Position numbers and translations under genes: made by a program. Positions 8,421 through 17,298 of a DNA stretch of 48,614 nucleotides are shown piece by piece. The notes beneath the pieces were generated by a model. The model saw only the letters and a list, made by a program, of their open reading frames with translations, did no database searches and was not told the origin of the DNA. How positions within the stretch are numbered: the stretch's first letter is position 1; every line of letters begins with the position of its first letter. Source of the stretch: Methylobacter sp. GTDB taxonomy: Bacteria > Pseudomonadota > Gammaproteobacteria > Methylococcales > Methylomonadaceae. The DNA is taken from positions 1 to 48,614 of the forward strand of contig SCPZ01000118.1 of assembly GCA_004299305.1 (NCBI GenBank). Direction: 5' to 3'.

Positions 8421-10292
8421 GTGAAATTTAGAAAAGACTTTGATGTCATTGTGGTTGGCGGCGGTCATGCGGGTACGGAAGCCGCGTTGGCATCGGCTAG
8501 GTGTGGTGCGAACACCTTGCTATTGACGCAAAATATCGACACCCTGGGCCAAATGAGCTGCAACCCTGCGATAGGCGGCATAGGCAAAGGTCATCTGGTT
8601 AAGGAAGTCGATGCCTTAGGCGGCATAATGGCTCGGGCTATCGATCATGGCGGCATCCAGTTTCGCACCCTGAACGCCAGCAAAGGCCCGGCGGTTCGGG
8701 CGACTCGCGCCCAGGCGGATCGTCAGCTTTACAAGCAGGCGGTCAGGACGGCACTGGAAAACCAGCCTAATCTGGCGTTATTCCAGCAAACCGCGTCCGA
8801 TTTGATGGTCGAGGGCGGCAAAGTCGTCGGGGTTAAAACCCAAATGGGCTTGGATTTCAGCGCAAGAGCCGTGGTTTTAACCACCGGCACTTTCTTGGGC
8901 GGCAAAATCCATATAGGTCTCGAAAACTACAGTGGCGGTCGTGCCGGCGATCCGGCCTCGATTGCTTTGGCCGACAGGTTAAGGGAAATGCCGTTCAGGA
9001 TAGACCGTTTAAAAACCGGCACGCCGCCGCGCATTGATGGCCGGACCATCGATTTTAGCAAGCTGGAAGAACAGCATGGCGACGATCCGGTTCCGGTATT
9101 TTCATTTATCGGTAAGCCGGATCATCATCCTCGGCAGATTCCGTGTCATATCACCCGCACTAACAGTAAAACCCACGACATTATCCGTTCCGGCCTGGAT
9201 AGGTCACCGCTGTATTCAGGGATTATCGAAGGCGTCGGGCCGCGTTATTGCCCGTCGATTGAAGATAAGGTGGTGCGTTTCGCCGACCGGGATTCACACC
9301 AGATTTTTGTCGAACCGGAAGGCTTGAATACCCATGAGATTTACCCCAACGGCATATCGACCAGCCTGCCTTTCGATGTGCAGTATGCGCTGGTGCGCTC
9401 GATGCTGGGCTTTGAAAATGCCGAAATCTTGCGCCCCGGTTATGCGATTGAATACGACTTTTTCGATCCTCGGGATTTGAAATCGTCGCTGGAAACCAAG
9501 CACATGGACGCGCTGTTTTTCGCCGGACAAGTCAACGGCACCACAGGTTACGAGGAAGCGGCGGCGCAAGGTTTGATCGCCGGGCTTAATGCGGCGCGTT
9601 TGGTTCAGGGGCTGGACAGTTGGTGTCCTGGACGCGACGAGGCCTATATCGGCGTGATGATAGACGACCTGATTACGCGCGGCACTCAAGAGCCGTACCG
9701 CATGTTCACCAGTCGTGCGGAATACCGCTTGCTGCTGAGGGAAGACAACGCCGATTTGCGCTTGACCGAAAAAGGCCGGGAATTGGGCTTGGTTGACGAT
9801 GTGCGTTGGCAGGCTTTCGAGACCAAGCAAGCTGCGGTCTCCCAATTGCAGGACGACCTGAAAAAGAAATGGGTCAGGACGGAAACGGAACAGGCCAGTC
9901 AAGTCGAGCAATATTGGGGCAAACCGTTAATGCGCGAAGTCAATCTGATGGATTTATTGCGCCGCCCGGAAGTGGATGTCAAACAACTGTTGTCGTTTAT
10001 CGACGATGCCGGGGATGTTGATCCGCAGGTAGCCGAACAGGTCGAAATTCAAGCCAAATATGCAGGCTACATAGACCGGCAGCAAGGCGAGATAGACAAG
10101 GCTTTGCGTTACGATCACCTGCGTTTGCCTGAGGTCATTGATTACAACGGCGTCCCCGGACTATCCAATGAAGTGAGCGAAAAACTAAAAAAACAGCGAC
10201 CGGAAACCTTGGGGCAAGCCTCGCGTATTCCCGGCATTACACCGGCCGCTATCTCCTTGTTGCTGGTTTATCTAAAGAAAAAAAGCGCCTGA
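8421..10292 (+). CDS. mnmG: tRNA uridine-5-carboxymethylaminomethyl modification enzyme MnmG
   Basis: MnmG (GidA) works with MnmE to put a carboxymethylaminomethyl group on the wobble uridine of several tRNAs, using FAD and methylene-tetrahydrofolate. The FAD-binding start [16 protein letters not shown], the [20 protein letters not shown] motif, [12 protein letters not shown] and the [16 protein letters not shown] region are all present. Its 623 residues match the usual length. It starts with GTG at 8421; I see only a weak AGAG upstream. Its stop overlaps the rsmG start, and the order mnmG-rsmG-parA-parB is the usual arrangement near the replication origin in gammaproteobacteria. Confidence 0.98.
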   Translation: MKFRKDFDVIVVGGGHAGTEAALASARCGANTLLLTQNIDTLGQMSCNPAIGGIGKGHLVKEVDALGGIMARAIDHGGIQFRTLNASKGPAVRATRAQADRQLYKQAVRTALENQPNLALFQQTASDLMVEGGKVVGVKTQMGLDFSARAVVLTTGTFLGGKIHIGLENYSGGRAGDPASIALADRLREMPFRIDRLKTGTPPRIDGRTIDFSKLEEQHGDDPVPVFSFIGKPDHHPRQIPCHITRTNSKTHDIIRSGLDRSPLYSGIIEGVGPRYCPSIEDKVVRFADRDSHQIFVEPEGLNTHEIYPNGISTSLPFDVQYALVRSMLGFENAEILRPGYAIEYDFFDPRDLKSSLETKHMDALFFAGQVNGTTGYEEAAAQGLIAGLNAARLVQGLDSWCPGRDEAYIGVMIDDLITRGTQEPYRMFTSRAEYRLLLREDNADLRLTEKGRELGLVDDVRWQAFETKQAAVSQLQDDLKKKWVRTETEQASQVEQYWGKPLMREVNLMDLLRRPEVDVKQLLSFIDDAGDVDPQVAEQVEIQAKYAGYIDRQQGEIDKALRYDHLRLPEVIDYNGVPGLSNEVSEKLKKQRPETLGQASRIPGITPAAISLLLVYLKKKSA

Positions 10293-10936
10293 TGGAAGAC
10301 TGTCGAAAAATCCTGGTAAACGGGATAACATCATTACATTTAAACCTAACTGACGAAAAAATAGCTCAGTTGCTTGATTTTATAAAGCTGATTGAAAAAT
10401 GGAATAAAGCCTACAACCTGACCGCGATACGGAACAGGGAGGAAATGGCGCGGCTGCATATACTGGACAGCCTGGCGATTGTTCCTCATATTGAAGGCAA
10501 GCGAATCATCGATATTGGCACCGGCGCAGGTTTACCGGGCATTCCCTTGGCAATATGTTTGCCTGAAATCGAGTTTACCTTGCTTGACAGCAACGCTAAA
10601 AAAACCCGGTTTGTGCAGCAGGTCGTCCTGGAATTAAAGCTTAAAAACGTCGAGGTTCTGCACAGTCGCGTGGAAAATCATCATCCTGAACCAGGGTATG
10701 ATGCGGTTCTTACCAGGGCGTTTGCCGGTTTGCCCGATATAGTGAAGCTATGTGCGCACTTGTTGAACAAAGATGGCGTATTACTGGCCATGAAGGGACA
10801 GAATCTGGATGCGGAACTGGCTGAGCTGGCAGAGATCGCAGCAGAAAAATCCGTCATCTCAGTTAGCGTTCCGGGAACTGATGTTGAAAGATGTTTGGTA
10901 CGAATAAAATTGCCTGAACAGGCCGAGGTAAAGTAG
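10292..10936 (+). CDS. rsmG: 16S rRNA (guanine-527-N7)-methyltransferase RsmG
   Basis: RsmG (GidB) methylates N7 of G527 in the 530 loop of 16S rRNA with S-adenosylmethionine. Visible: WNKAYNLTAIR, the LHILDSLA motif, the SAM-binding IDIGTGAGLPGIPLA and the LLDSNAKKTRF loop. 214 residues is normal. The ATG overlaps the mnmG stop (TGATG) and its stop overlaps the parA GTG (TAGTG), so the three are translationally coupled. Confidence 0.98.
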   Translation: MEDCRKILVNGITSLHLNLTDEKIAQLLDFIKLIEKWNKAYNLTAIRNREEMARLHILDSLAIVPHIEGKRIIDIGTGAGLPGIPLAICLPEIEFTLLDSNAKKTRFVQQVVLELKLKNVEVLHSRVENHHPEPGYDAVLTRAFAGLPDIVKLCAHLLNKDGVLLAMKGQNLDAELAELAEIAAEKSVISVSVPGTDVERCLVRIKLPEQAEVK

Positions 10937-11709
10937 TGGGAAAAGTAATTGCAATAACCAATCAAAAGGGCGGTGTAGGAAAAACTACAACCAGTGTAAA
11001 CCTGGCGGCATCATTGGCTGCGGCCCATCGGCGCGTGCTGTTGGTAGATCTTGATCCGCAGGGTAATGCGGCGATGGGCTGCGGCGTGGATAAACAGGCC
11101 GTTAAATATTCCAGTTACGATCTATTGATGGAAGAAGTGCCGGCGAGCGATACCGTCATTACCATCCCGGATATTGGTTTTTCGGTGATTCCCGGCAATT
11201 CCGATTTGACTGCGGCGGAAGTGGAGTTGATACAGGCGGAACGCAAGGAATTGCGGCTTGCTGACGCGTTAATTTCGATAAAATTGGATTATGATTTTAT
11301 TTTGATCGATTGCCCGCCTTCCTTGAACATGCTGACCTTAAATGCGATGGTGGCGGCGGACAGCCTGTTGATACCCATGCAATGCGAGTACTATGCCCTC
11401 GAAGGGCTGTCCGCATTAATGAGTACATTGAAAAACATTCAGGATACCGTCAACCCGGAATTGCATTTAGAAGGTATCTTGAGGACGATGTTTGATGACA
11501 GAAACCGCCTGACCAAAGATGTATCGGAGCAGTTGATTCGATATTTCGGCGATAAGGTATTTAGAACCTGCATTCCAAGAAATATCCGTTTGGCGGAAGC
11601 CCCAAGCCATGGCTTACCGGTGCTGAGTTATGACAAGGCATCGCGTGGGGCAGTGGCTTATATTGCATTGGCGGGTGAAATGATCAGAAAAGAAAAACAT
11701 AGCACATGA
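10936..11709 (+). CDS. parA: Chromosome partition ATPase ParA (Soj)
   Basis: A Walker-type ATPase that drives origin segregation together with ParB. It contains the deviant Walker A motif KGGVGKTTTSVNLA at residues about 9-22, LVDLDPQGNAA, DFILIDCPPSLN and the C-terminal GLPVLSYDKASRGAVAY. 257 residues. GTG start overlapping rsmG. Its stop overlaps the next ATG (ATGA), coupling it to a shortened ParB-like gene rather than directly to parB. Confidence 0.97.
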   Translation: MGKVIAITNQKGGVGKTTTSVNLAASLAAAHRRVLLVDLDPQGNAAMGCGVDKQAVKYSSYDLLMEEVPASDTVITIPDIGFSVIPGNSDLTAAEVELIQAERKELRLADALISIKLDYDFILIDCPPSLNMLTLNAMVAADSLLIPMQCEYYALEGLSALMSTLKNIQDTVNPELHLEGILRTMFDDRNRLTKDVSEQLIRYFGDKVFRTCIPRNIRLAEAPSHGLPVLSYDKASRGAVAYIALAGEMIRKEKHST

Positions 11710-12071
11710 CTTTAAGAAAACGTGGATTAGGCCGGGGGCTTGAAGCTTTGTTAGTTGATGTTGCCGATAAAGAGGAAAAATATCCGCCGCAAACCAGCCA
11801 AGCAGGTGAATATCGGGCCGTTAAAGATAGGCATCAGGATGAAATCAAAGCGGCGCCGGTGCTTGTCGATAACGATATGACTGTAGTTACTCCCCCATTC
11901 TTAGCGGCCAAATCAGCAGCACAAGCCGGGGAAGTAGATGGCCGCACGGCAATGGTGGTTGAGTTATTTAAAAATATTCAACGGGAACATCTTGTTCTGC
12001 TGGATGAAGCTGAGTCGTTAAGAAAATTGATTGAAGAGTTTGAATCGATAGTCCGCGCTGATCTGACATAA
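11706..12071 (+). CDS. Shortened ParB-like paralogue
   Basis: 121 residues made of two pieces of ParB. The N-terminus (LRKRGLGRGLEALL) equals the ParB start, and the C-terminal part (DGRTAMVVELFKNIQREHLV, then LLDEAESLRKLIEEFE) parallels DDRTAMAIALIENIQRED...LEEAEALRRLLDEFE of the real ParB just downstream. Missing are the segment with the GERRWRAA CTP-binding box, the helix-turn-helix and the C-terminal dimer domain. The middle (about residues 20-80) is unlike ParB. It overlaps the parA stop by four bases, so it should be translated. It could modulate ParA or ParB through the kept N-terminal ParA-contact motif, or be a decaying duplicate; the sequence does not decide. Confidence 0.75.
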   Translation: MTLRKRGLGRGLEALLVDVADKEEKYPPQTSQAGEYRAVKDRHQDEIKAAPVLVDNDMTVVTPPFLAAKSAAQAGEVDGRTAMVVELFKNIQREHLVLLDEAESLRKLIEEFESIVRADLT

Positions 12072-12296
12072 AGCAGCGCAAAGGGCATTACGCTGGTTCC
12101 CAAGCTCCAGCTTGGGAACCCAGTTGACGAAGCTCTAGCTTCGCGAAATGGGAAGTCACGACTGCATGGATGCAGGAGGTAGAGCACCAACAGTAGGCGC
12201 TTTAGGCGACGCAGGAGCGGTTGCCGATAGCTTCCCGCACCGAATTCCCAAGCTGGAGCTTGGGAACTAGCAATAAATAGAGAAAAGTAGAAGGTA
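12072..12296. repeat. Nested repeats between the two parB-like genes
   Basis: TTCCCAAGCTCCAGCTTGGG at about 12099 and TTCCCAAGCTGGAGCTTGGG at about 12247 are near-perfect palindromes at the two ends. Between them lie the GACTGCATGGATGCAGGA-type module (12160-12184) and a REP-like module (12187-12209). The block separates parB from its coupled upstream neighbour and may have brought or altered a promoter for parB. Confidence 0.8.
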
Positions 12297-13178
12297 ATGG
12301 CTGTACAAAAACGTGGATTAGGTCGAGGGTTGGATGCTTTATTAGGCAGTGTCTCCGATAAAAATGACGGCAAGGATGCAGTAGCAGGAGCGCCCTCGGG
12401 GGAAAAGCATCAGTTGCAGACCCTGCCTATCGAATACATGCAGCGGGGCAAGTATCAACCAAGAAAAGATATGAATCCCGAAAAATTGCAGGAGCTGGCG
12501 GATTCGATAAAAGCGCAAGGCGTCATACAGCCGGTTGTGGTGCGTAAGATCGCCCTGGAAAAATACGAAATAGTGGCCGGAGAGCGGCGCTGGCGTGCCG
12601 CGCAATTGGCGGGATTGCAACAGGTGCCGGTAATCATCAAGGAGATAGACGATCGCACCGCGATGGCGATAGCGTTGATCGAAAACATTCAACGGGAAGA
12701 CCTGAATCCTTTGGAGGAAGCCGAAGCGCTAAGAAGACTGCTGGATGAGTTTGAAATGACCCATCAACAAGTCGCCGATGCGGTGGGCAAGTCGCGCACC
12801 ACGGTTACCAATTTATTAAGATTGATGGATTTGCACCCGGAAGTGAAAAAACTATTGATCAATAAACAGCTGGAAATGGGCCATGCAAGAGCGCTGCTGT
12901 CCCTGGATGGCCCGAAACAACTGGCTGCGGCCAACAGGATTGTCAAGGAGGGCTTAACGGTAAGAGGAGCCGAGCGTTTGGTTAAAGAAAGCCAGGCCGA
13001 ACCTAAAACATCTAAAATACGGGAAATAGACAAAGATACCTTGCGTTTGCAGGAAGACTTGACCGCAAAACTGGGTGCAAAAGTATTAATTGACCATAAA
13101 GAAAACGGCACCGGGAAACTGGTCATCACTTATTCCAGTTTAGAAGAGCTGGATGGGATTCTCGAGCAAATCAAATAG
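12297..13178 (+). CDS. parB: Chromosome partition protein ParB (Spo0J)
   Basis: ParB binds parS sites near the origin, loads onto DNA as a CTP-dependent clamp and stimulates ParA. Visible in order: N-terminal RGLGRGLDALLG (ParA contact); YQPRKDMNPEKLQELADSI; the CTP-binding GERRWRAAQLAG; the ENIQREDLNPLEEAEAL helix; a helix-turn-helix (TVTNLLRLMDL); and a C-terminal dimer region. 293 residues is the typical length. The start sequence is nearly identical to that of the shortened paralogue upstream, consistent with duplication. Confidence 0.97.
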   Translation: MAVQKRGLGRGLDALLGSVSDKNDGKDAVAGAPSGEKHQLQTLPIEYMQRGKYQPRKDMNPEKLQELADSIKAQGVIQPVVVRKIALEKYEIVAGERRWRAAQLAGLQQVPVIIKEIDDRTAMAIALIENIQREDLNPLEEAEALRRLLDEFEMTHQQVADAVGKSRTTVTNLLRLMDLHPEVKKLLINKQLEMGHARALLSLDGPKQLAAANRIVKEGLTVRGAERLVKESQAEPKTSKIREIDKDTLRLQEDLTAKLGAKVLIDHKENGTGKLVITYSSLEELDGILEQIK

Positions 13179-13202
13179 CGGCTTACGCCTGCTGCTTTTC
13201 CA

Positions 13203-13360
13203 GGCGATTGCCAAGAATAAATATACCCAAATGGCGCAGGATTTTTGTTCGTCTTCAAGGCGTAAAAATAGGCGCATAGCGAGCTATGCAACCATTTTTA
13301 CAACGCAGAAGACGGACAAAAATACCAGTCAGGTGGGTATATTTTTCGCAGGAAATCGCC
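13203..13360. mobile_element. MITE-like element, family B (158 bp)
   Basis: Left end GGCGATTGCCAAGAATAAAT, right end ATTTTTCGCAGGAAATCGCC (imperfect inverted repeats of about 26 bp, both running into ATACCC/GGGTAT). It is flanked by CCA on both sides (13200-13202 and 13361-13363). The central palindromic segment GCGCATAGCGAGCTATGC is shared with the copy at 16791 and absent from the one at 7673. Confidence 0.8.
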
Positions 13361-13474
13361 CCAGATCATCCGATCATCCAGACGCCATAAGGTAACACCA
13401 AAAAATCAATATACACTGGGCGGCTGATTGCAACAGCCGTCCTGATTTGTCAATCTCATAAAAAATAGCAAGAC

Positions 13475-16400
13475 ATGAACCGTAGCTTATCTTCTTTATT
13501 GCTTTATCCGGCCACCGCCCTGATGAACAGGCTGTCGTTCTACAAGAAATTTGCAATGCTCGGTCTCATCGCCCTGATTGCATTTTGCGTCACCCTCTAC
13601 AGTTTTTATATCAACCTGAACCAGGTCATCACCAGCTCACAGCGGGAACTCGATGGCTTGGCGATTATACGACCGCTTGCCGAGACCATACAGTTTGCGC
13701 AACAGCACCGCGGTCTTTCATCTGCGGTGCTGAGCGGCGCTAACGAATTGAAACCGATGCTTGTAGAAAAAGAATTCGATATAAAAGCGGCATTAACCCG
13801 AGTGGAAGCCCGCCTTCCTGCCAACACCCGGCAGCTAAAATCATGGAAAAACATCGCCAACCATTGGAAACGCATTCAGGCCAATGGCCTGCAATGGTCG
13901 CACATGGACAACATCTCCGCTCACACCCAACTCATTGGTGAAATACTGCTGTTTGTCATAGACATTAGCGATTCCTATGGCTTGACCGCCAATACCGATC
14001 TCGATACATTTTATTTGGTTCATACCTTAAGTCATGAACTGTTAAACGCGCTGGAACATCTCGGTCAAATCCGCGCCTACGGCACCGGCATTCTGGGAGT
14101 GAAACAGGTATCCGAGCAGCAAAAAATACTCATGAACACCCTGATTTGGCAACTCAACGATACCCTCGCCAGCCTCAATGTCAGCATGGAAAAGGCGGCC
14201 CGCTATAACCCCGAGATACGAAACACCTTATTTTCGACTTACGAGAACGTCCAGAAATCATCGCAACAAGTGATAGAGGCGGTTCATTCCGACGTTCTAA
14301 GCGAAAATTTCGCTATGGACGCAGAGGCGTTTTTTGCTATCACAACGACCGCCATCAATCATGGCTACACCCAGTTGTATCAATCGATGTTGCCGACAGT
14401 CGAAGAACTGATTCGGGTGCGTATCCAACGTACCGAGGCGACTCTGTTGAGTACCTTTAGCATTGCACTCCCGCTTTTGCTGTTGGTGGTTTACTTGATG
14501 GCGGCGATTTACAAAACCACCTTAGGCAGCATCCAAGAGCTCTCACGCTCGGTGCGCGGTTTTGCGCGCGGCGATTTGAGCGACAGGGTACATCTGGAAA
14601 CATACGATGAACTCAGCCAGATTGGCGACAGCTTCAATACCATGGCCGATGAACTTACCGAGCTGTTCGAAGTACGGCAAGCCGCCGCTCAATATTCCCG
14701 CAGCCTGATTGAAGCGAGCCTGGACACCTTGATGATGATCAACGCAGAGGGCGAGATTACCGACATCAATACCGCCACAGAACGCGTTACAGGTTTAGAT
14801 CGAGCCAAGCTGATCGGCAGTGATTTTTCGGGTCATTTCACCGATCCGCTAAAAGCCCACACCGGCTACCAACAGGTCTTCTCGCAGGGTGGTGTGATTG
14901 ATTACCCGCTGGTCATTCGCCATGTGTCCGGCAAAACCATTGATGTACTTTATAATTTCAGCCCATACCGTGACGGTAAAGGCAACGTGCTGGGGGTATT
15001 TGCCGCCGCTCGCGACATTACCGAACGTAAGAAAACCGAGGCTGATCTTCGCATCGCCGCCACCGCCTTTGAATCTCAAGAAGGGATGCTGGTTTCCGAC
15101 GCCAACAACATCATCCTCCGGGTGAACGGCGCCTTCACCAAGATTACCGGCTACAGCGCCGAAGAAGTCATCGGCCAAAACCCGCGCATACTCCAATCAG
15201 GACGGCAGGATACAATCTTTTATACCGCCATGTGGAAGAGCATCAATGACACGGGCTCATGGGAAGGCGAAGTCTGGAATCGGCGCAAGAATGGCGAAAT
15301 TTTTCCAGAGCGTCTGACCATTACCGCAGTGAAAAATCAAGACGGCATGGTCACGAATTACGTCGCCACACTGTTCGACATCACACTAAGCAAGGCGGCG
15401 GCCGATAAAATCGAGCACCTGGCGTTCTACGACCCCCTAACCGGCCTGCCCAATCGGCGGCTGCTTCTGGATCGGTTAAAACCGGCCTTGGCGTCAAGTC
15501 ATCGCAATGATCGCTTAGGCGCCTTACTGTTTATTGACATGGATAACTTCAAGACGCTAAACGACACGCTCGGTCACGACTTTGGCGACTTGTTGCTACA
15601 GCAGGTCGGCGAACGGCTGACATCCTGCGTTCGTGAAGTCGATACCGTTGCCCGTCTAGGCGGTGATGAATTCGTGGTGATGCTGGAAGATTTGAGCGAG
15701 CAAACCACTGAAGCCCTGGATCAAACCGAAGTTGTAGGCAATAAAATCCTGGCCACGCTCAACCAGCCCTACTTGCTGGTCACCCATACTTACCACAGCA
15801 CCCCCAGTATCGGCGCCACCCTATTCAACGGTCACGAACAGTCTGTCGATGAGCTGCTAAAACAAGCGGATATTGCGATGTATCACGCCAAGGCATCAGG
15901 CCGCAATGCCCTACGCTTTTTCGACCCGAAAATGCAGGCCAGCATCAGCGCCCGGGCCGCACTGGAAGCCGACTTGCGCCTGGCGCTGGCTGAAAACCAG
16001 TTCGAAATGTACTACCAATTACAGATTACCCGTAACCAGCAAGCGGTCGGCGCCGAAGCGCTTATCCGGTGGCACCACCCGGTGCATGGCTTAATATCCC
16101 CTACGGACTTCATCCCGCTGGCCGAGGAAAACGGCTTGATATTGTCCATTGGACAATGGGTGTTGGAGACAGCCTGCGCCCAGATCAAAGCCTGGGAAAG
16201 CAATGAACTCACCCAACACTTGCAACTGTCTGCCAACGTTAGCGCCCGCCAGTTCCATCAAGCTAACTTTGTAGAACAAGTGAAGCAGGTGCTGAGCAGC
16301 AACGCCATCAACCCCAACCGGCTCAAGCTGGAACTCACCGAAAGCCTAGTGCTCGACGACATCGACGATACTATTATCAAGATGAATGCACTTCGGGAAA

Positions 16401-16729
16401 TCGGCGTACATATTTCAATGGATGACTTCGGCACCGGCCATTCATCACTATCCAGTTTGAGAAAGTTACCCTTAGACCAACTCAAGATCGATCAAAGTTT
16501 TGTCAACGATATTTTAAGCGACCCGGATGATGCCGTCATCGTGAAGACCATCATTGCCATGGCTAACAGTCTGGGCATAGAGGTTATCGCCGAAGGTGTG
16601 GAGACAGAAGCTCAACGCGCCTTCCTTGAACAAAATGACTGCCTGCTCTGTCAGGGTTATCTATTCAGCAAGCCGGTACCGATTGAGCAGTTTGAGCTGT
16701 TGCTTAAACAGAGTAAGTTGGAAGACTGA
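13475..16729 (+). CDS. Membrane NIT-like/HAMP/PAS/PAS/GGDEF/EAL c-di-GMP protein
   Basis: 1084 residues. TM1 lies at about 24-46, then a helical periplasmic sensor (about 50-320; the IQFAQQHRGLSSAVLSG motif resembles nitrate/nitrite-sensing NIT domains), TM2 near 330-350 and HAMP (FARGDLSDRV). Two PAS domains follow (about 405-520 and 525-645), then GGDEF with GGDEF at 729-733 (VARLGGDEFVVML) and EAL with the signature Glu near 861 (GAEALIRW). The EAL domain keeps the downstream metal and catalytic motifs (NVSARQF, DDFGTGHSSL, KIDQSFV, AEGVET), so it can probably cleave c-di-GMP; the GGDEF site is also intact. No operon partner: it stands alone between two family B elements. Its C-terminal half closely parallels the protein at 34503-37529. 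Confidence 0.92.
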   Translation: MNRSLSSLLLYPATALMNRLSFYKKFAMLGLIALIAFCVTLYSFYINLNQVITSSQRELDGLAIIRPLAETIQFAQQHRGLSSAVLSGANELKPMLVEKEFDIKAALTRVEARLPANTRQLKSWKNIANHWKRIQANGLQWSHMDNISAHTQLIGEILLFVIDISDSYGLTANTDLDTFYLVHTLSHELLNALEHLGQIRAYGTGILGVKQVSEQQKILMNTLIWQLNDTLASLNVSMEKAARYNPEIRNTLFSTYENVQKSSQQVIEAVHSDVLSENFAMDAEAFFAITTTAINHGYTQLYQSMLPTVEELIRVRIQRTEATLLSTFSIALPLLLLVVYLMAAIYKTTLGSIQELSRSVRGFARGDLSDRVHLETYDELSQIGDSFNTMADELTELFEVRQAAAQYSRSLIEASLDTLMMINAEGEITDINTATERVTGLDRAKLIGSDFSGHFTDPLKAHTGYQQVFSQGGVIDYPLVIRHVSGKTIDVLYNFSPYRDGKGNVLGVFAAARDITERKKTEADLRIAATAFESQEGMLVSDANNIILRVNGAFTKITGYSAEEVIGQNPRILQSGRQDTIFYTAMWKSINDTGSWEGEVWNRRKNGEIFPERLTITAVKNQDGMVTNYVATLFDITLSKAAADKIEHLAFYDPLTGLPNRRLLLDRLKPALASSHRNDRLGALLFIDMDNFKTLNDTLGHDFGDLLLQQVGERLTSCVREVDTVARLGGDEFVVMLEDLSEQTTEALDQTEVVGNKILATLNQPYLLVTHTYHSTPSIGATLFNGHEQSVDELLKQADIAMYHAKASGRNALRFFDPKMQASISARAALEADLRLALAENQFEMYYQLQITRNQQAVGAEALIRWHHPVHGLISPTDFIPLAEENGLILSIGQWVLETACAQIKAWESNELTQHLQLSANVSARQFHQANFVEQVKQVLSSNAINPNRLKLELTESLVLDDIDDTIIKMNALREIGVHISMDDFGTGHSSLSSLRKLPLDQLKIDQSFVNDILSDPDDAVIVKTIIAMANSLGIEVIAEGVETEAQRAFLEQNDCLLCQGYLFSKPVPIEQFELLLKQSKLED

Positions 16730-17298
16730 TTAACGCTGTTCCAATCCAACTTGCATTGCCCCATGCTCCGGCACTCGTCGTTATACATAAGGTGATTGCC
16801 AAGAATAAATATACCCAAATGGCGCAGGATTTTTGTTCGTCTGCAACGACTGCATGGATGCAGGAGGTAGAGAGTTGCCGAGGCGTAAAAATGGGCGCAT
16901 AGCGAGCTATGCAACTATTTTTACAACGCAGCAAACGGGCAAAAAGACCAGTCAGGTGGGTATATTTTTCGCAGGAAATCGCCTAAGTCCTGTCGAGCCA
17001 AAAAATGCCGTCATGCCGGTATGCGACATCAATGAGGTTTTTGAAACATGGCAGGAAGAATAACAACGCGGTAAGGCGTAATTGTAGGGCGCAATAGCCA
17101 TGTACGCTGTGCGTACTTTAAATTACTATGCGAAATAAAAAAACGGGGCTTCCAATTTAAAAGCGGGACGATTTTACAGATAACATCCCTTGAAGGAATG
17201 TTATCTGCCCCGGCTTAGTTGGTAGCCAAAAACGGTACGCGTAGCGTACTACAGCCAGGGCGACCACTTTCCGTCACCCGACATTTTGGCGAATTGTT
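16730..17298. other. Intergenic repeats, no gene recognised
   Basis: Contains part of a CGTTATACA...GGGAACG-type repeat (16761-16790), the family B element (16791-16983), a hairpin CAGATAACAT...ATGTTATCTG (17176-17207) that could terminate transcription, and a GGTACGCGTAGCGTAC palindrome (about 17234-17249). A short frame after the MITE (VEPKNAVMPVCDINEVFETW, about 16995-17060) looks like the tail of a lost gene but is too short to name. Confidence 0.55.
16791..16983. mobile_element. MITE-like element, family B, with nested insert (193 bp)
   Basis: Ends GGTGATTGCCAAGAATAAAT and ATTTTTCGCAGGAAATCGCC, flanked by TAA on both sides (16788-16790 and 16984-16986). Compared with the 13203 copy it carries an extra piece near 16843-16878 that holds the GACTGCATGGATGCAGGA module also seen at 12160 and 37556. 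One repeat has therefore inserted into another. Confidence 0.8.
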
